Origin: Pseudomonas duriflava
GTDB taxonomy: Bacteria > Pseudomonadota > Gammaproteobacteria > Pseudomonadales > Pseudomonadaceae
Direction: 5' to 3'
Assembly: GCF_007830155.1 (NCBI RefSeq)
Contig: NZ_VLKY01000009.1
Location: 124,001-188,000 of the forward strand
DNA length: 64,000 bases
A program made the position numbers and the translations under genes. Numbering within the stretch: the stretch's first letter is position 1; the number at the start of each line of letters is the position of its first letter. Below, piece after piece: positions 36,075 to 48,145 of this stretch. Under the pieces are notes generated by a model. That model did not search any database. It was not told where the DNA came from and saw only the letters and a program-made list of their open reading frames with translations.

Positions 36075-37922
36075 TCAGGCCAGAAGCAGCGCAGCAAGAA
36101 GCAGCACTGCACCACCCACGATGGAGGCGGCATACCAACGCAGGCGGCCGTTCTCGGTAAGGCTCAGTGTAAGGTTTCCGCCGCGTGCCAGGAGCGGCAC
36201 GATCCCAATCGCTTTATCGATCGGATCACTGCGCAGCAGATGAGTAATAGCCAGATAAGGCTTTACAAAGAGCACGTTATATAGCCAGTCGAAACCCCAG
36301 GCGTGATACCACCAAGTGCCGAAGAACCGTCCTGGAGCACTTTTGGCCAAGCCACCGACGAAACGGCGTTTTCCCAGGAAGAGGAGGGCGGCTAATAGTA
36401 TGCCTGCGAGAGCAATAGCACCCGAAGCGATCTCCAGGCGATGTTGGGCCTCACCACCGGCATGACCGACAGACTCGGGCAATACTCCAGCCAAAGGTGG
36501 AGTGATCCAGGCGCCAATAAAGGTCGACAACACAATCAGTACAATCAACGGCACATGATGAGCGAGTCCGTGACCGCCATGAGCCTCGGTCTTAGCTTCA
36601 CCGTGGAACACAATGAAAATCAGGCGGAAGGTATAGATTGAAGTCAGGAACGCTCCGACTAGGCCGGCAATAAGCAGATTCTGATGACCACTAGCGAAGG
36701 CTTCCCAAAGGATCTCATCTTTAGAGTAGAAACCAGCAGTTACCAGCGGCAACGCTGCCAGAGCCGAACCACCTACGAGAAAACTGGCATAAGCCAATGG
36801 AATCTTCTTCCATAGGCCGCCCATCTTAAAGATGTTCTGCTCATGATGGCAGGCCAGAATTACAGAACCGGATGCCAAGAACAGCAGGGCTTTAAAGAAG
36901 GCATGAGTCATCAGGTGGAAGATCGCACCACTCCAGGCACCTACACCCAAGGCCAGGAACATGTAACCGATCTGGCTCATGGTGGAATAGGCCAGGATCC
37001 GCTTGATATCGGTCTGCACCAGTGCCGCGAAGCCGGCCAGCACCAAGGTGACCGCACCGATAATACCTACCAGGTGAAGGATTTCTGGAGCTAATACAAA
37101 CAGGCCATGACAGCGAGCAATCAAATAGACGCCTGCAGTAACCATTGTCGCAGCGTGAATCAGGGCAGAAACAGGCGTCGGGCCTGCCATCGCATCAGCC
37201 AACCATGTCTGCAAGGGCAGCTGAGCGGATTTACCAACCGCACCACCCAAGAGCGCCAGGGTCGCTAGAACAATCATCGGATCGCCGCTGGCAAATTCCT
37301 GCGGAGCGCGAACCAGCAATTCCTGAATATCTAGCGTCCCGAGCGTCATGAACAAGATGAACAGGCCAAAAGCCATGAACACATCACCGACACGGGTGAC
37401 AATGAAGGCTTTGAGAGCTGCGTTACCATTGGCGCGCTCACTGTAGTAAAAGCCGATCAGCAGGTAACTGCACAGACCCACGCCTTCCCAACCGAAGTAC
37501 AGGAACAACAGGTTGTCGCCTAGCACTAGGAACAGCATGCTGGCTACGAACAGGTTGGTGTAGGCGAAGAAGCGTGCATAACCCGCTTCGCCGCGCATGT
37601 ACCAGGATGCAAACAGATGAATTAGGAAGCCTACACCGGTCACTACACACAGCATGGTCAGTGATAGACCGTCCAAGTACAACGCGATGTTCGGTGCAAA
37701 GCCATCGACAGTCATCCAATTCCATAGGACTTGCGTCATGGCGCCGTTGGGTGGCGGGCTGGCTAGGAACTGCCAGCTGACCCAGGCAGCGGTCAGAGCT
37801 GAAAGCCCGACCGAGCCGACGCCAATCAATGCTGACAGGTTTTCGGACCAGCGACTACGGGAGAAAGCCAGCAGCACAAAGCCGATAAGAGGAAAGATGA
37901 AAGTAAGAGGTAAAAGGTTCAT
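36075..37922 (-). CDS. nuoL: NADH dehydrogenase I subunit L
   Basis: 615 residues, the distal antiporter-like subunit of complex I with the long C-terminal lateral helix that runs along NuoM and NuoN. The hallmark [17 protein letters not shown] and [30 protein letters not shown] segments are present. It overlaps nuoK by four bases (ATGA). Confidence 0.97.
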   Translation of the reverse strand: MNLLPLTFIFPLIGFVLLAFSRSRWSENLSALIGVGSVGLSALTAAWVSWQFLASPPPNGAMTQVLWNWMTVDGFAPNIALYLDGLSLTMLCVVTGVGFLIHLFASWYMRGEAGYARFFAYTNLFVASMLFLVLGDNLLFLYFGWEGVGLCSYLLIGFYYSERANGNAALKAFIVTRVGDVFMAFGLFILFMTLGTLDIQELLVRAPQEFASGDPMIVLATLALLGGAVGKSAQLPLQTWLADAMAGPTPVSALIHAATMVTAGVYLIARCHGLFVLAPEILHLVGIIGAVTLVLAGFAALVQTDIKRILAYSTMSQIGYMFLALGVGAWSGAIFHLMTHAFFKALLFLASGSVILACHHEQNIFKMGGLWKKIPLAYASFLVGGSALAALPLVTAGFYSKDEILWEAFASGHQNLLIAGLVGAFLTSIYTFRLIFIVFHGEAKTEAHGGHGLAHHVPLIVLIVLSTFIGAWITPPLAGVLPESVGHAGGEAQHRLEIASGAIALAGILLAALLFLGKRRFVGGLAKSAPGRFFGTWWYHAWGFDWLYNVLFVKPYLAITHLLRSDPIDKAIGIVPLLARGGNLTLSLTENGRLRWYAASIVGGAVLLLAALLLA

Positions 37923-38227
37923 CCGCGCATCTCGCTGGCAGCATCGACATCGAGGGTGTGGAAACGGCGATAGAGTTGCAACAGAATCGCCAAGCCAATA
38001 CTGGCTTCGGCAGCTGCAAGACTGAGCACCAGGATGAACATTACCTGTCCGTCAGGCTGGCCCCAGCGACTGCCACCAACTACGAAGGCTAGCGCTGCAG
38101 CGTTCATCATGATTTCCAGGCTCATCAGCACGAACAGAATATTACGCCGTACCATCAGGCCTGCCAGGCCAAGAGCGAACAGCGCGCCGGCGAGTGCCAG
38201 ACCATGTTCCAGAGGTATCGTATTCAT
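37919..38227 (-). CDS. nuoK: NADH dehydrogenase I subunit K
   Basis: 102 residues, a three-helix membrane subunit with the conserved glutamates of the proton path in helix 2 ([11 protein letters not shown]) and helix 3 ([11 protein letters not shown]). It overlaps nuoL by four bases and lies 18 bases after nuoJ. Confidence 0.97.
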   Translation of the reverse strand: MNTIPLEHGLALAGALFALGLAGLMVRRNILFVLMSLEIMMNAAALAFVVGGSRWGQPDGQVMFILVLSLAAAEASIGLAILLQLYRRFHTLDVDAASEMRG

Positions 38228-38245
38228 AGGTCTATTCCTTAACGA

Positions 38246-38758
38246 TTACTCGCCGACGCCTTTAACGTCTTGTTGCTGGCCCAGGTGGTAAGCCGCGACC
38301 AATGCAGCCAGTAGCAGCATCGAGGCCAGTTCAACTGCTAGAAGATATGGACCGAACAGGCTGATCCCCACAGCTTTGGCATCTACTGTGGTATGGCCAA
38401 TGGCGGCACCGCCAGGAATTCTGCCTAATACCAGCAGCAGCTCGATTAACAGCGCCAGAGATAGCAGTGAAGGACCTATCCATATGCCGGGTGTCAGCCA
38501 CTTGCGTTCTTGTTCCATGATTGCAGGCCCTAGGTTAAGCATCATCACGACGAACACAAACAGCACCATGATGGCGCCTGCATAGACGATTACCTCCAGC
38601 GCACCGGCAAACGGTGCACCAAGGCTGAAGAAAATCATCGAAACGGCCAGTAGTGAGATGATCAGATAGAGTAGGGCGTGTACCGGATTACGGTTAGTAA
38701 TCACCCTAAATGTGGCCAGTACAGCAACACCGGCAGCGAAGTAGAAAGCAAATTCCAT
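38246..38758 (-). CDS. nuoJ: NADH dehydrogenase I subunit J
   Basis: 170 residues with five membrane helices; the third helix with the conserved VIVYAGAIMVLFVFVVMML is the site of the pi-bulge in complex I. The start is ATG 38758 (MEFAFYFAAG), preceded by AAGGAC; the longer open frame upstream lies inside nuoI. Confidence 0.96.
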   Translation of the reverse strand: MEFAFYFAAGVAVLATFRVITNRNPVHALLYLIISLLAVSMIFFSLGAPFAGALEVIVYAGAIMVLFVFVVMMLNLGPAIMEQERKWLTPGIWIGPSLLSLALLIELLLVLGRIPGGAAIGHTTVDAKAVGISLFGPYLLAVELASMLLLAALVAAYHLGQQQDVKGVGE

Positions 38759-38768
38759 CGTTCCGTCC

Positions 38769-39317
38769 TTAGGGCAGCAGGCTCTTGACGTTAATCGGCT
38801 CGGCCTCGTTCTCCGCAGCACCCTTGGGTTTGCCCGCAATGGACATACCGGCGACGCGATAGAAGTTGTAGTCCGGATATTTGCCAGGGCCAGAGATGAG
38901 CAGGTGCTCCTTCTCGTACACCAGGTTCTGACGCTCGTATTCGCACATTTCGAAGTCCGGCGTTAGCTGAATAGCCGTAGTTGGACACGCCTCTTCACAC
39001 ATGCCGCAAAAGATGCAGCGTGAGAAATTGATACGAAAGAACTCTGGATACCAGCGGCCGTCTTCTGCTTCGGTTTTTTGCAGAGATATACAGCCTACCG
39101 GGCAGGCAACCGCACATAAGTTGCAGGCTACACAACGTTCTTGCCCGTCAGGATCGCGGGTCAGGACGATCCGGCCACGGTAGCGGGGCGGCAAGTAAAC
39201 CTGCTCCTCAGGGTATTGCAACGTGTCACGCTTTCTAAAGGCATGGGAAAAGATCATCAGCACGCTTCGCAGCTGAGTCCATGTGCCATGCACGACATTG
39301 ATAATTTCTTTGAACAT
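38769..39317 (-). CDS. nuoI: NADH dehydrogenase I subunit I
   Basis: 182 residues, a peripheral-arm subunit carrying the N6a/N6b 4Fe-4S clusters. Both ferredoxin motifs are intact: [15 protein letters not shown] and [15 protein letters not shown]. It lies 11 bases after nuoH. Confidence 0.97.
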   Translation of the reverse strand: MFKEIINVVHGTWTQLRSVLMIFSHAFRKRDTLQYPEEQVYLPPRYRGRIVLTRDPDGQERCVACNLCAVACPVGCISLQKTEAEDGRWYPEFFRINFSRCIFCGMCEEACPTTAIQLTPDFEMCEYERQNLVYEKEHLLISGPGKYPDYNFYRVAGMSIAGKPKGAAENEAEPINVKSLLP

Positions 39318-39328
39318 GGCGGCTCTCC

Positions 39329-40324
39329 TCAGTGAACCACGGCAGGGGTGGCGTTATATAAAACCACCGCTCCGGTGACGAGCAGATTGATCAGGGTTAG
39401 CGGCAGGCACACCTTCCAGCTAAACGCCATTACCTGGTCATAGCGCGGACGCGGAATAGAAGCCCGCAGCAAGATGAACAGCATGATGAAGAACGCAGTC
39501 TTCAAGGCGAACCAGATGAAGGGTGGCAGCAGCGGACCATGCCAGCCGCCAAAGAACAGCGTGACGAGCAGAGCGGACACCAGCACGATACCGATGTATT
39601 CGCCTACGAAAAACATACCCCACTTCATGCCGGCATATTCCACATGGTAACCGTCCGCCAATTCCTGCTCGGCTTCAGGCTGATCGAAGGGATGGCGGTG
39701 AGTTACCGCAACGCCTGCAATCAGAAAGGTGCAGAAGCCAAAGAACTGCGGGATGATGAACCACATGCCCTGGTGCTGTGCTTCAACAATATCGCGCATG
39801 TTGAAGGAGCCGGTTATGGCCACGACGCCCATGAGCGAAAGGCCCATAAATACTTCATAAGACACCGTTTGTGCCGAGGCACGCATGCTGCCTAGAAGGG
39901 CGAACTTGTTATTACTCGACCAGCCAGCAAACAGTACGGCATAGACCGCCAGACCTGCCATGGCAAAAAAGAACAACAAGCCAATGTTCAGATCTGCCAC
40001 TCCCCAGGTTGGCGTGATCGGGACGACAGCAAAGGCAATCAGCAGGGCGCTCATCGCAATGACAGGCGCCAGCATGAACGTCATCTTGTCCGCGAACGGC
40101 GGCGTCCAGTCTTCCTTGAAGAACATCTTGATCATGTCGGCGCCCAGCTGGAAGGCACCAAAAGGACCGACACGGTTTGGCCCGTGACGATCTTGCCAGA
40201 GGCCGAGCAGACGACGCTCGACCCAGCTGAGCAGCGCGCCGCAAATAACGACGGCAAGCAGGATCACGATGGCCTTCACGACGGCCAGGATAATGGCGAT
40301 GACGGAAGGGGTTAGCCAACTCAT
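39329..40324 (-). CDS. nuoH: NADH dehydrogenase I subunit H
   Basis: 331 residues, the membrane subunit at the junction with the hydrophilic arm, forming the quinone chamber. Conserved segments include [21 protein letters not shown] and the Glu-rich loop [20 protein letters not shown]. The ATG overlaps the nuoG stop (ATGA). Confidence 0.97.
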   Translation of the reverse strand: MSWLTPSVIAIILAVVKAIVILLAVVICGALLSWVERRLLGLWQDRHGPNRVGPFGAFQLGADMIKMFFKEDWTPPFADKMTFMLAPVIAMSALLIAFAVVPITPTWGVADLNIGLLFFFAMAGLAVYAVLFAGWSSNNKFALLGSMRASAQTVSYEVFMGLSLMGVVAITGSFNMRDIVEAQHQGMWFIIPQFFGFCTFLIAGVAVTHRHPFDQPEAEQELADGYHVEYAGMKWGMFFVGEYIGIVLVSALLVTLFFGGWHGPLLPPFIWFALKTAFFIMLFILLRASIPRPRYDQVMAFSWKVCLPLTLINLLVTGAVVLYNATPAVVH

Positions 40325-43038
40325 TGCGCAGCCTCCTGGACGCGATCGATGGTAAGACCCGCCAGGCGGGCTGGAATGCCTTCAAACCCTACCGGCAGAC
40401 CGATCAGGCCAGCCGCCAGGCCAGGCTTGACCATTAGCGGCAGGCTTAGCGCCTGACCAGCAATCGTGACGCTGACCTTGGCACCAGGATTGACACCTAG
40501 ACGGTCTGCATCAGCTTTTGCAAGCGCGACGTAAACCTCGGGGATACGCTCCTGGAAAGTCTCCGAGCGAGCAGAGGTTTCTTCGCTGCCGAACAAATGA
40601 TGGATCGGTACGGCTTTCCACTGGTTCGCCTGAGCCGCATAGGCTGCCGGAATGGCATTGAACCAATTCAAGCGGTCGCCAGAAGGCTCGATCAGGCGGA
40701 TACCAGGATCGCCCGCACGCAGATGTCCGCCTACCTCATCCTGGAACTTGTTCCAGGCTTGCGGCGAGTTCCAGCCAGGAGACCAGGCAAACGCAATCTG
40801 CTGACGAGGTTCTGCGCTGCCGTAATAGCCTTCCATGGAGAAGGCAAAGGCAGAGTCTATATCCTGTGGCGTACGCGGCTCATGAACGCTAATGTTGGCG
40901 CGCATTGCAGTGCGACCGCTGTAGCGGTGAGGCTCACGGGAAAGCTTCTGACCCTTGATACGGAAGGACGCGCTAGGCGCTGCATCCCGAATGCCCGCCA
41001 GGCTCGGATTACTTGCGGCACATGCTTCAGTAACCTGATCCAACTGTGTCCAGTCAACAGCCTTGCCTTGCAATGTACTGTGTAAGGCATGCAGCCAGCG
41101 CCAGCCTTCACGAATCAGGCTGCTTGGATCATAGTAAGTAGGCTCATAGACCTGGAAGAAGCGCTGAGCACGGCCTTCCTGGCTGATCAGGGTACCGTCA
41201 CCTTCGGCGAAGCTTGCGGCTGGCAGTATCAGATCGGCGCGCTCAGCAGTAGCTGTGCGCTGGTGATCCAGCACAATCAGTGTTTTAGCTGCTTTCAGCG
41301 CCTCTTCGACTCGTGCACCGTCGGCACGACGGAACAGGTCGTTTTCCAACACGACCAGCGCATCGGCCTTGCCAGAAATTAATGCATCGAAGGCATCGTC
41401 TACCGACTCGCCGCCGAACATAGCCAGCCCCATGCTGTTAGCCTCCGGAACGACCAGGCTCAGCGAGCCAGCCTTTTCCTTTAGCGCCAACGCTTTTGCG
41501 ATATTGGCAGCGGCTTCGATCAGCGCGCGTGAGCCCAGGGAAGTACCAGAAATAATTAAAGGTCGCTTGGCATTCAGCAATGTGTCGGCGACCAGCTTGA
41601 CCTGTTCAGTCACTTCATCACTCAGGCCTTCTACTGCTGGAGCGGAAGCATCCAGAGCGTTAGCCAATGCAAAGCCGAAGCGAGCCAGATCTTCCGGCGC
41701 ACCGTGAATAGTCTGTGCAGCGATGTCATCCAGGCGTGTCTCAGCCAGGCTGGCCAGGAACACGGGGTTCTTGCTGGATTGTCCAATAGTCTGGACAGCC
41801 GCCTTGTGCCATTCAGGAATGCGAGCTGCCGCTGCGATATCGGTTGCCTTGCCCTTGGCTGCCTGACGGACTGCCAAGGCGACACGGGCCGCCGTCTGGG
41901 TCAGGTCTTCACCTAATACCAGTACAGCGTCGTGGTGTTCAATATCACGGATGGTTGGTACCGGGAGAGGACTGCTACGCAAGACATCCAGTACAAGACG
42001 AACATGTTCAAGCTCATGCTTGGCCATGCCGCTGTAGTAGTTTTCTGCACCTACCAGCTCGCGTAGTGCATGGTTACTTTCCAGGCTGGCACGGGGAGAG
42101 CCGATACCGATTACCTTGCGTCCTCGCAATAGTTCGGCAGCTTTATCCAGTGCAGCATCCACCCCAGCATTGAGCGAGCCATTACGCACCAGCGCCTGGC
42201 GAGGACGATCCTTACGGTTTACATAGCCATAACCGAAGCGGCCACGGTCGCATAGGAAATAATGGTTAACAGAGCCGTTGTAGCGGTTTTCAATACGGCG
42301 GAGTTCGCCATAACGCTCACCGGGGCTGATATTGCAACCAGACGAACAGCCATGACAGATGCTTGGTGCAAACTGCATGTCCCACTTGCGGTTGTAACGC
42401 TCGGAATGAGTCTTGTCGGTGAAAACACCTGTTGGGCAGACTTCTGTCAGGTTTCCAGAAAATTCGCTTTCCAGTGTGCCTTCCTCGACGCGGCCGAAAT
42501 ACACATTGTCATGAGCGCCATAAACGCCTAGGTCGGTACCACCGGCATAGTCCTTGTAGTAGCGCACACAGCGGTAGCAGGCGATACAGCGATTCATTTC
42601 ATGAGAAATGAATGGACCCAGGTTCTGATTCTGGTGCGTGCGCTTGGTAAAGCGATAACGGCGCTTGTTATGACCTGTCATCACAGTCATGTCTTGCAGG
42701 TGGCAATGGCCTCCTTCCTCACAAACCGGACAGTCGTGAGGATGGTTGGTCATTAGCCATTCGATAACACTACTACGGAAGTCTTTGGCTTCCTGGTCAT
42801 CGATGGAAATATAGGTCTTGTCCGTTGAAGGCGTCATGCAGGACATGACGAGACGACCGCGGGTGTCGTTCTCGTCAGCGAACTGCTTGACCGCACACTG
42901 TCGGCAGGCACCAACGCTACCGAGCGCTGGATGCCAGCAGAAATAGGGAATATCGAGACCGAGGGAAAGACAAGCCTCGAGGAGGTTGTCCGCACCGTCG
43001 ACTTCGTATTCTTTGCCGTCTACGTGGATAGTGGCCAT
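40321..43038 (-). CDS. nuoG: NADH dehydrogenase I subunit G
   Basis: 905 residues, the largest hydrophilic subunit, with an N-terminal 2Fe-2S ferredoxin-like domain ([15 protein letters not shown]), the cluster-binding His/Cys motif [14 protein letters not shown], 4Fe-4S motifs ([13 protein letters not shown] and a later CHGCSSGCN with downstream Cys, the extra cluster of the E. coli type), then a molybdopterin-oxidoreductase-like domain without cofactor. It is preceded by an unusual structured spacer of 155 bases rather than a tight junction, and its own ribosome site is weak (GAAGA). Confidence 0.97.
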   Translation of the reverse strand: MATIHVDGKEYEVDGADNLLEACLSLGLDIPYFCWHPALGSVGACRQCAVKQFADENDTRGRLVMSCMTPSTDKTYISIDDQEAKDFRSSVIEWLMTNHPHDCPVCEEGGHCHLQDMTVMTGHNKRRYRFTKRTHQNQNLGPFISHEMNRCIACYRCVRYYKDYAGGTDLGVYGAHDNVYFGRVEEGTLESEFSGNLTEVCPTGVFTDKTHSERYNRKWDMQFAPSICHGCSSGCNISPGERYGELRRIENRYNGSVNHYFLCDRGRFGYGYVNRKDRPRQALVRNGSLNAGVDAALDKAAELLRGRKVIGIGSPRASLESNHALRELVGAENYYSGMAKHELEHVRLVLDVLRSSPLPVPTIRDIEHHDAVLVLGEDLTQTAARVALAVRQAAKGKATDIAAAARIPEWHKAAVQTIGQSSKNPVFLASLAETRLDDIAAQTIHGAPEDLARFGFALANALDASAPAVEGLSDEVTEQVKLVADTLLNAKRPLIISGTSLGSRALIEAAANIAKALALKEKAGSLSLVVPEANSMGLAMFGGESVDDAFDALISGKADALVVLENDLFRRADGARVEEALKAAKTLIVLDHQRTATAERADLILPAASFAEGDGTLISQEGRAQRFFQVYEPTYYDPSSLIREGWRWLHALHSTLQGKAVDWTQLDQVTEACAASNPSLAGIRDAAPSASFRIKGQKLSREPHRYSGRTAMRANISVHEPRTPQDIDSAFAFSMEGYYGSAEPRQQIAFAWSPGWNSPQAWNKFQDEVGGHLRAGDPGIRLIEPSGDRLNWFNAIPAAYAAQANQWKAVPIHHLFGSEETSARSETFQERIPEVYVALAKADADRLGVNPGAKVSVTIAGQALSLPLMVKPGLAAGLIGLPVGFEGIPARLAGLTIDRVQEAAQ

Positions 43039-43193
43039 GGTTCTTCAGTCTTCATTTGCCGGGGGGCCTGGAGAGGCTCGAGCCTCTCCACAGCCTTACC
43101 GCAGGCGTGGCTATTGGAATCACGGTGTTGCCGTCTTCGCGAGAGGCGTTTGGATGGCAACAATGGCCGAGCCCCGAAGGGTCGGCATATAAA
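43039..43193 (-). other. Structured intergenic spacer between nuoF and nuoG
   Basis: 155 bases without an ORF but with four hairpins in a row. Read on the transcript strand: GCCGA-CCC with a TTCG tetraloop and GGG-C-TCGGC (43166-43186); an 11-bp stem with G-U pairs, arms at 43126-43136 and 43152-43162; a CCAC-GCCT stem with loop GCGGTA and one bulged base (43088-43110); and a perfect 22-base palindrome (43069-43090), an 8-bp stem plus tetraloop and flanking pairs. The last two share three bases, so they may exclude each other. None has a T-run. Other junctions in this operon are much tighter. Confidence 0.8.
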
Positions 43194-44543
43194 TCAAATG
43201 ACCGTTTCTACAGTGGAAGGGTGGGGCTCGCTCGGAGCCTTCTTCACGCCCGCCTCAAATTCGCTACGGAAATACTTGATTGCGCTGGCCAGCGGCTCGA
43301 CTGCACCTGGTGCATGAGCACAGAATGTTTTGCCTGGGCCAAGGAAATTGCATAGCTGCAACAATGTTTCAATATCGCCGCTTTGGCCTTCACCGCGCTC
43401 TAAAGCACGTAGAAGTTTTACGCTCCAGGGCAGACCGTCGCGGCAGGGGGTACACCACCCGCATGATTCACGAGCAAAGAACTCTTCCATATTGCGCAAT
43501 AGCGAGACCATGTTGACGGTATTGTCTACCGCCATGGCAAGGCCTGTACCCATACGCGTACCAACTTTAGCAATACCGCCAGCGAACATGGGGGCAGAGA
43601 GATGCTCAGGCAGCAGGAAGCCGGTACCTGCACCACCGGGCTGCCAGGCTTTCAGTGTGTAGCCGTCGCGCATGCCGCCAGCGTAATCTTCAAACAGTTC
43701 CTGAGCGGGTATGCCGAAAGGTAGCTCCCAAACACCTGGATTCTTAACCTTGCCAGAGAAGCCCATGAGCTTGGTGCCCATGTCTTCGCTACCCTCTCGG
43801 GCTAATGATTTGTACCAATCGACGCCATTAGCAACGATGGCTGGCACATTACATAGGGTTTCGACATTATTCACACAGGTCGGCTTGCCCCAAACGCCAA
43901 CGGCAGCAGGGAAGGGGGGTTTCGAGCGAGGATTGGCGCGGCGACCTTCAAGCGAGTTGATCAGCGCTGTTTCTTCGCCACAGATGTAGCGGCCGGCACC
44001 GGTATGAACGAACAGCTCAAAGTCGAAGCCACTGCCAAAGATATTTTTGCCTAGATATCCGGCTGCTTTGGCTTCTTTAATGGCACGATTGAGGTTAGCT
44101 GCAGCATCCACATATTCGCCGCGCAGGAAGATATAGCCACGATAGGCCTTGAGCGCACGTGCGCTAATGATCATCCCTTCCACCAAAAGGTGTGGCAGCT
44201 GCTCCATGAGCAGGCGGTCCTTCCAGGTGTTGGGCTCCATCTCGTCAGCATTGCAGAGCAAGTAACGAATGTTCAGGCTTTCATCAGCAGGCATCAGGCC
44301 CCATTTCACACCGGTAGGGAATCCTGCGCCGCCACGGCCCTTGAGTCCGGAGTCCTTTACCGTTTGGACAATATCTGCAGCAGCCATGTCCGACAGTGCT
44401 TTGCGAGCAGCGCCGTAGCCGTTTTTGGCAGTGTACTCCTCAAGCCAAACTGGTGCTGCGTCATCGCGCAAGCGCCAGGTAAGAGGATGAGTTTCGGGTG
44501 TACGGGCGATTTTATTCGCGGGTCCCTCGGAGGTAAGCGTCAT
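43194..44543 (-). CDS. nuoF: NADH dehydrogenase I subunit F
   Basis: 449 residues, binds NADH, FMN and 4Fe-4S cluster N3. The FMN/NADH loop [13 protein letters not shown] and the cluster motif [12 protein letters not shown], with the later cysteine in FCAHAPGA, are present. ATG overlaps the nuoE stop (ATGA). It is the last gene before the structured spacer. Confidence 0.97.
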   Translation of the reverse strand: MTLTSEGPANKIARTPETHPLTWRLRDDAAPVWLEEYTAKNGYGAARKALSDMAAADIVQTVKDSGLKGRGGAGFPTGVKWGLMPADESLNIRYLLCNADEMEPNTWKDRLLMEQLPHLLVEGMIISARALKAYRGYIFLRGEYVDAAANLNRAIKEAKAAGYLGKNIFGSGFDFELFVHTGAGRYICGEETALINSLEGRRANPRSKPPFPAAVGVWGKPTCVNNVETLCNVPAIVANGVDWYKSLAREGSEDMGTKLMGFSGKVKNPGVWELPFGIPAQELFEDYAGGMRDGYTLKAWQPGGAGTGFLLPEHLSAPMFAGGIAKVGTRMGTGLAMAVDNTVNMVSLLRNMEEFFARESCGWCTPCRDGLPWSVKLLRALERGEGQSGDIETLLQLCNFLGPGKTFCAHAPGAVEPLASAIKYFRSEFEAGVKKAPSEPHPSTVETVI

Positions 44544-45034
44544 ACATAACCCTCCAGCAGTTTGGCAACACCGGTCGGCTGAACGTCGCCATAAGTGTCT
44601 TCATCAATCATCAGAGCAGGTGCTTTGTCGCAGTTGCCCAAACAACAGACCGGTAACAGCGTGAAGCGGCCGTCCGGGGTTGTTTGTCCTAGGCTAATAC
44701 CGAGCTGTTGCTGTATCTGACCTAGTACTGATTCATGTCCGCCGATATAACAGACCATGCTGTCGCAAACGCGGATGATGTGACGTCCTACCGGCTGGCG
44801 GAAAATTTGGCTGTAAAAAGTTGCAACGCCTTCTACATCGCTAGCTGGGATACCAAGAATTTCTCCGATGGCATAGATAGCGCCGTCCGGAACCCAACCC
44901 CGCTCTTTTTGAACAATTTTTAGCGCTTCGATGGAAGCTGCACGGGCATCTTCGTAGTGATGCATTTCATGTTTAATGGCTGAGCGTTCAGTTTCGCTCA
45001 GCTCAAAACGATCAGTTTGAATCAGTGTGCTCAT
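44540..45034 (-). CDS. nuoE: NADH dehydrogenase I subunit E
   Basis: 164 residues, thioredoxin-like subunit holding the 2Fe-2S cluster N1a; the four ligands lie in [11 protein letters not shown] and [13 protein letters not shown]. It starts two bases after nuoCD and overlaps nuoF. Confidence 0.97.
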   Translation of the reverse strand: MSTLIQTDRFELSETERSAIKHEMHHYEDARAASIEALKIVQKERGWVPDGAIYAIGEILGIPASDVEGVATFYSQIFRQPVGRHIIRVCDSMVCYIGGHESVLGQIQQQLGISLGQTTPDGRFTLLPVCCLGNCDKAPALMIDEDTYGDVQPTGVAKLLEGYV

Positions 45035-45036
45035 GA

Positions 45037-46818
45037 TCAGCGGTCCACATCGGCCATGACGAAATCAATACTGCCAAGGTAGGCAATCAGGTCCGCCACC
45101 ATGCTGCCGCGGATCACCGAAGGGATCTGCTGCAAGTGCGGGAAACTGGGCGTACGAATGCGGGTACGGTAGCTCATCGTACTGCCGTCGCTCGTCAGGT
45201 AATAACTATTTAACCCCTTGGTCGCCTCAATTATCTGCATGGATTCATTGGCAGGCATGACAGGGCCCCAAGATACTTGCAGGAAGTGAGTAATCAGGGT
45301 CTCGATGTGCTGTAGCGTGCGTTCTTTAGGTGGCGGGGTGGTCAACGGATGATCCGCCTTGAACGGGCCTTCTGGCATGTTCTTTAGGCACTGATCAATG
45401 ATACGCAGGCTTTGGCGCATTTCTTCGATGCGAACCAGACAGCGATCATAGGCATCACCGTTATGGGCTATCGGTACTTCGAATTCGAAGTTCTGGTAAC
45501 CAGAGTAAGGACGTGCCTTGCGCATATCGTAGCTCAGGCCGGTCGCGCGCAAATTCGGTCCGGTAACGCCCCAGCGCAATGCTTCTTCAGTATTGTATTG
45601 CGCTACGCCGACCGTACGGCCCTTGAGGATACTATTGCGGATCGCCGATTTTTCGTATTCATCAAGGCGCTTGGGTAACCAATCGATGAATTCCTTGACC
45701 AGCTTGTCCCAGCCGCGCGGCAAGTCATGTGCGACGCCCCCGATACGGAACCAGGCCGGGTGCATCCGGAAGCCGGTAATGGCTTCTACGACCTTGTAGG
45801 CACGCTGACGATCTGTAAAGGCGAAGAAGACTGGCGTCATGGCGCCTACGTCCTGGATATAGGTACCCAAAAACAACAGGTGGCTCATGATGCGGAAGTA
45901 TTCGCACATCATTATACGAATCACTTCAACCCGCGCAGGAACGGTAATTCCAGCAAGCTTCTCAACCGCCAGCACGTATGGAAGGTTGTTCATCACACCG
46001 CCTAGGTAGTCAACCCGGTCGGTATAGGGGATATAGCTATGCCAGGACTGACGTTCGCCAGTTTTCTCGGCTGCACGGTGGTGATAGCCGATCTCGGGAA
46101 CACAGTCGACGATCTCTTCACCGTCCAGCTGAAGAATTATGCGGAAGGCACCGTGGGCGGACGGGTGATTTGGGCCCAGGTTCAGGAACATGAAGTCAGA
46201 CGTATCGCTCTGTTGCTTCATGCCCCACTCCTCAGGCTTGAAGCGCAGAGTCTCTTGCTCCAGGTCCTGCTTGGCCGCGTTCAGGGCATAGGGGTCGAAC
46301 TCCGTAGCTCGGGCTGGATAGTCCTTACGTAGCGGATGGCCTTGCCAGTTATCAGGCATCAGCATCCGCTTGAGTAGGGGGTGGCCGTCGAACCGGATAC
46401 CGAACATGTCCCAGACTTCACGTTCGTACCAATTGGCGTTCGGCCAGATGTCCGTTACGGTAGGCAGAGTCAGGTCGTTAATCGACAGCGCGACCTTGAT
46501 CATCACATCGCTATTCCGCTCGATGGACATCAGCTGATAAAACACGGTGAAGTCAGCTGGCGGTAAACCGCGGCGCTGAGTGCGTAGCCGCTCGTCCATG
46601 CCATGCAGGTCGTACAGCATGACATAAGGGTGCGGCAGATTACGCAGGTAGGTCAGTACTTCTTTAAGCTTTTCACGGGGCACCCACACCACGGGCATGC
46701 CCGTACGAGTGGTTTGAACAATCAGCATATCAGCGCTGAAGCGTGCCTTAAGTTCACCCACTACACCTTCATCTTGGGCAGCATGCAGGGGTGCGGACAG
46801 AGCAGTGTCTGCAGTCAT
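45037..46818 (-). CDS. nuoC: NADH dehydrogenase I fused subunits C and D
   Basis: 593 residues: NuoC-like (to about 190) fused to NuoD (about 200-593), the arrangement found in gammaproteobacteria. NuoD forms part of the quinone pocket; the conserved [11 protein letters not shown] and [16 protein letters not shown] motifs are intact. Confidence 0.97.
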   Translation of the reverse strand: MTADTALSAPLHAAQDEGVVGELKARFSADMLIVQTTRTGMPVVWVPREKLKEVLTYLRNLPHPYVMLYDLHGMDERLRTQRRGLPPADFTVFYQLMSIERNSDVMIKVALSINDLTLPTVTDIWPNANWYEREVWDMFGIRFDGHPLLKRMLMPDNWQGHPLRKDYPARATEFDPYALNAAKQDLEQETLRFKPEEWGMKQQSDTSDFMFLNLGPNHPSAHGAFRIILQLDGEEIVDCVPEIGYHHRAAEKTGERQSWHSYIPYTDRVDYLGGVMNNLPYVLAVEKLAGITVPARVEVIRIMMCEYFRIMSHLLFLGTYIQDVGAMTPVFFAFTDRQRAYKVVEAITGFRMHPAWFRIGGVAHDLPRGWDKLVKEFIDWLPKRLDEYEKSAIRNSILKGRTVGVAQYNTEEALRWGVTGPNLRATGLSYDMRKARPYSGYQNFEFEVPIAHNGDAYDRCLVRIEEMRQSLRIIDQCLKNMPEGPFKADHPLTTPPPKERTLQHIETLITHFLQVSWGPVMPANESMQIIEATKGLNSYYLTSDGSTMSYRTRIRTPSFPHLQQIPSVIRGSMVADLIAYLGSIDFVMADVDR

Positions 46819-46863
46819 GATTATCCGTCGCTATCGGTCAACGTCATGTGTGAGCCAGGAGGC

Positions 46864-47538
46864 TCACACTTCGTCGGGGCTGCGCAGGTTGGTAACCTGA
46901 ATACGCTGTTCGCGCCGTTCTTCTCGTTGAGCTGGCATTTCGGCACGGTAGATGCCTTGTTCGCCAACTACCCACGAAAGGGGACGACGCTCCTCGCCAA
47001 TCGAGTCCTGCAAAAGCATGAGGCCTTGCAAGAATGCCTCGGGACGAGGAGGGCAGCCCGGGATGTAAACGTCTACGGGTAGAAATTTGTCCACGCCTTG
47101 GACAACCGAGTAGACATCATACATTCCACCGGAATTGGCACATGCGCCCATGGAGATAACCCATTTGGGCTCAAGCATCTGCTCATACAGGCGCTGAATG
47201 ACCGGGGCCATCTTGATAAAGCAGGTTCCGGCCACCACCATGAAATCAGCCTGACGAGGTGATGCTCGAATAACTTCTGCACCAAAACGAGCAATGTCAT
47301 GGGGTGCTGTAAATGCTGTGGTCATTTCCACATAGCAGCACGACAAGCCGAAGTTATAAGGCCATAAGGAGTTCTTGCGGCCCCAGTTGACTGTGTTGTG
47401 CAGAACGTCATCCAGCTTACCCATAAAAACACTTTTATGGGCTTGCTCTTCGGAGGGATCCGGCACGATTTCACGTGTTCCTGCCGGATAGCGCTCCACT
47501 ACAGCATCAGGATCGATCCTGGTAAGTTTGTATTGCAT
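46864..47538 (-). CDS. nuoB: NADH dehydrogenase I subunit B
   Basis: 224 residues, carries the terminal 4Fe-4S cluster N2 that reduces quinone. The tandem cysteines in LSCCYVEMT, and those in GACANSGG and PGCPPRPE, are conserved. ATG 47538 ([12 protein letters not shown]) has GAGG eight bases upstream; a TTG two codons earlier is less likely. It lies 10 bases after nuoA. Confidence 0.97.
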   Translation of the reverse strand: MQYKLTRIDPDAVVERYPAGTREIVPDPSEEQAHKSVFMGKLDDVLHNTVNWGRKNSLWPYNFGLSCCYVEMTTAFTAPHDIARFGAEVIRASPRQADFMVVAGTCFIKMAPVIQRLYEQMLEPKWVISMGACANSGGMYDVYSVVQGVDKFLPVDVYIPGCPPRPEAFLQGLMLLQDSIGEERRPLSWVVGEQGIYRAEMPAQREERREQRIQVTNLRSPDEV

Positions 47539-47548
47539 TGCCAAAGCC

Positions 47549-47962
47549 TCATTGTTTTAGCTTCGCCTGCCGCTTGCGACGGCTTTCAGGAGCCCAATCG
47601 AGCGCCCCGATCCGCCACAGGTAGACAAGACCTGCCAACAGAATTGCTATAAAAACTGTAGCTTCGATAAATCCAGCCCACCCAGATTCCCGGACAGAAA
47701 CGGACCAAGCGAAGAGAAAGAGTGCTTCGACGTCAAAGATCACGAACAGCATCGCGACCAAATAGAATTTAGCGGAGAGGCGTAGGCGTGCCCCGCCGGT
47801 AGAAACGATACCCGATTCGAAAGGGTCGTTCTTGCTGCGGCCAACAGCTCGGCTGCCTAGCAGGCTCGAAACCCCAAGCATGAATCCTATCAGACCGACC
47901 ACACCCAACAAGAAAATGGCGAAACTCCAGTTGTGAGCCAGAAGACCGGTCGTGTCAGACAT
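47549..47962 (-). CDS. nuoA: NADH dehydrogenase I subunit A
   Basis: 137 residues with three membrane helices and the conserved PFESG loop between helices 1 and 2. It is the first gene of the nuo operon. AAGGA lies about nine bases before the ATG, and a promoter and candidate regulatory sites are upstream. Confidence 0.97.
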   Translation of the reverse strand: MSDTTGLLAHNWSFAIFLLGVVGLIGFMLGVSSLLGSRAVGRSKNDPFESGIVSTGGARLRLSAKFYLVAMLFVIFDVEALFLFAWSVSVRESGWAGFIEATVFIAILLAGLVYLWRIGALDWAPESRRKRQAKLKQ

Positions 47963-48008
47963 TGCTCAAGGTCCTTATATTTTTGCTAGAAAAATCTTTA
48001 ACTCATCC

Positions 48009-48025
48009 TGCGACATGAGGTCGCA
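48009..48025 (-). other. Stem-loop in the nuo 5' leader
   Basis: TGCGAC-5-base loop-GTCGCA, 6 bp, inside the predicted leader of about 69 bases between the promoter start and nuoA. Confidence 0.45.
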
Positions 48026-48037
48026 AGTGGCGAGGGA

Positions 48038-48066
48038 ATTCTATGCCTGAATAACATCGGTGTAAA
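48038..48066 (-). promoter_or_regulatory. Predicted sigma-70 promoter of the nuo operon
   Basis: On the minus strand TTTACA (48061-48066) and TAGAAT (48038-48043) are 17 bases apart, five of six matches in each box. Transcription would start near 48031, giving a leader of about 69 bases before nuoA. Confidence 0.65.
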
Positions 48067-48093
48067 TTTTTTGACCAAAAAAGATTCATTCAA

Positions 48094-48107
48094 ATGACTT
48101 TCGTCAA
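48094..48107. promoter_or_regulatory. FNR/ANR-like dyad
   Basis: ATGAC-4 bases-GTCAA, a near-perfect dyad resembling FNR-family sites (consensus TTGAT-N4-ATCAA) but with C in place of T in the half sites. Centred about 70 bases upstream of the predicted nuo start site. Confidence 0.35.
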
Positions 48108-48145
48108 TTATTGATCTCTATTAAAACATTCGAATTCAGTTAAAT

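Noticed and set aside
35812-36243. Open frame of 143 codons on the plus strand over the nuoM-nuoL junction
   Set aside because: It is antisense to two certain genes and its Arg/Ser/Pro-rich product is typical of a shadow frame.
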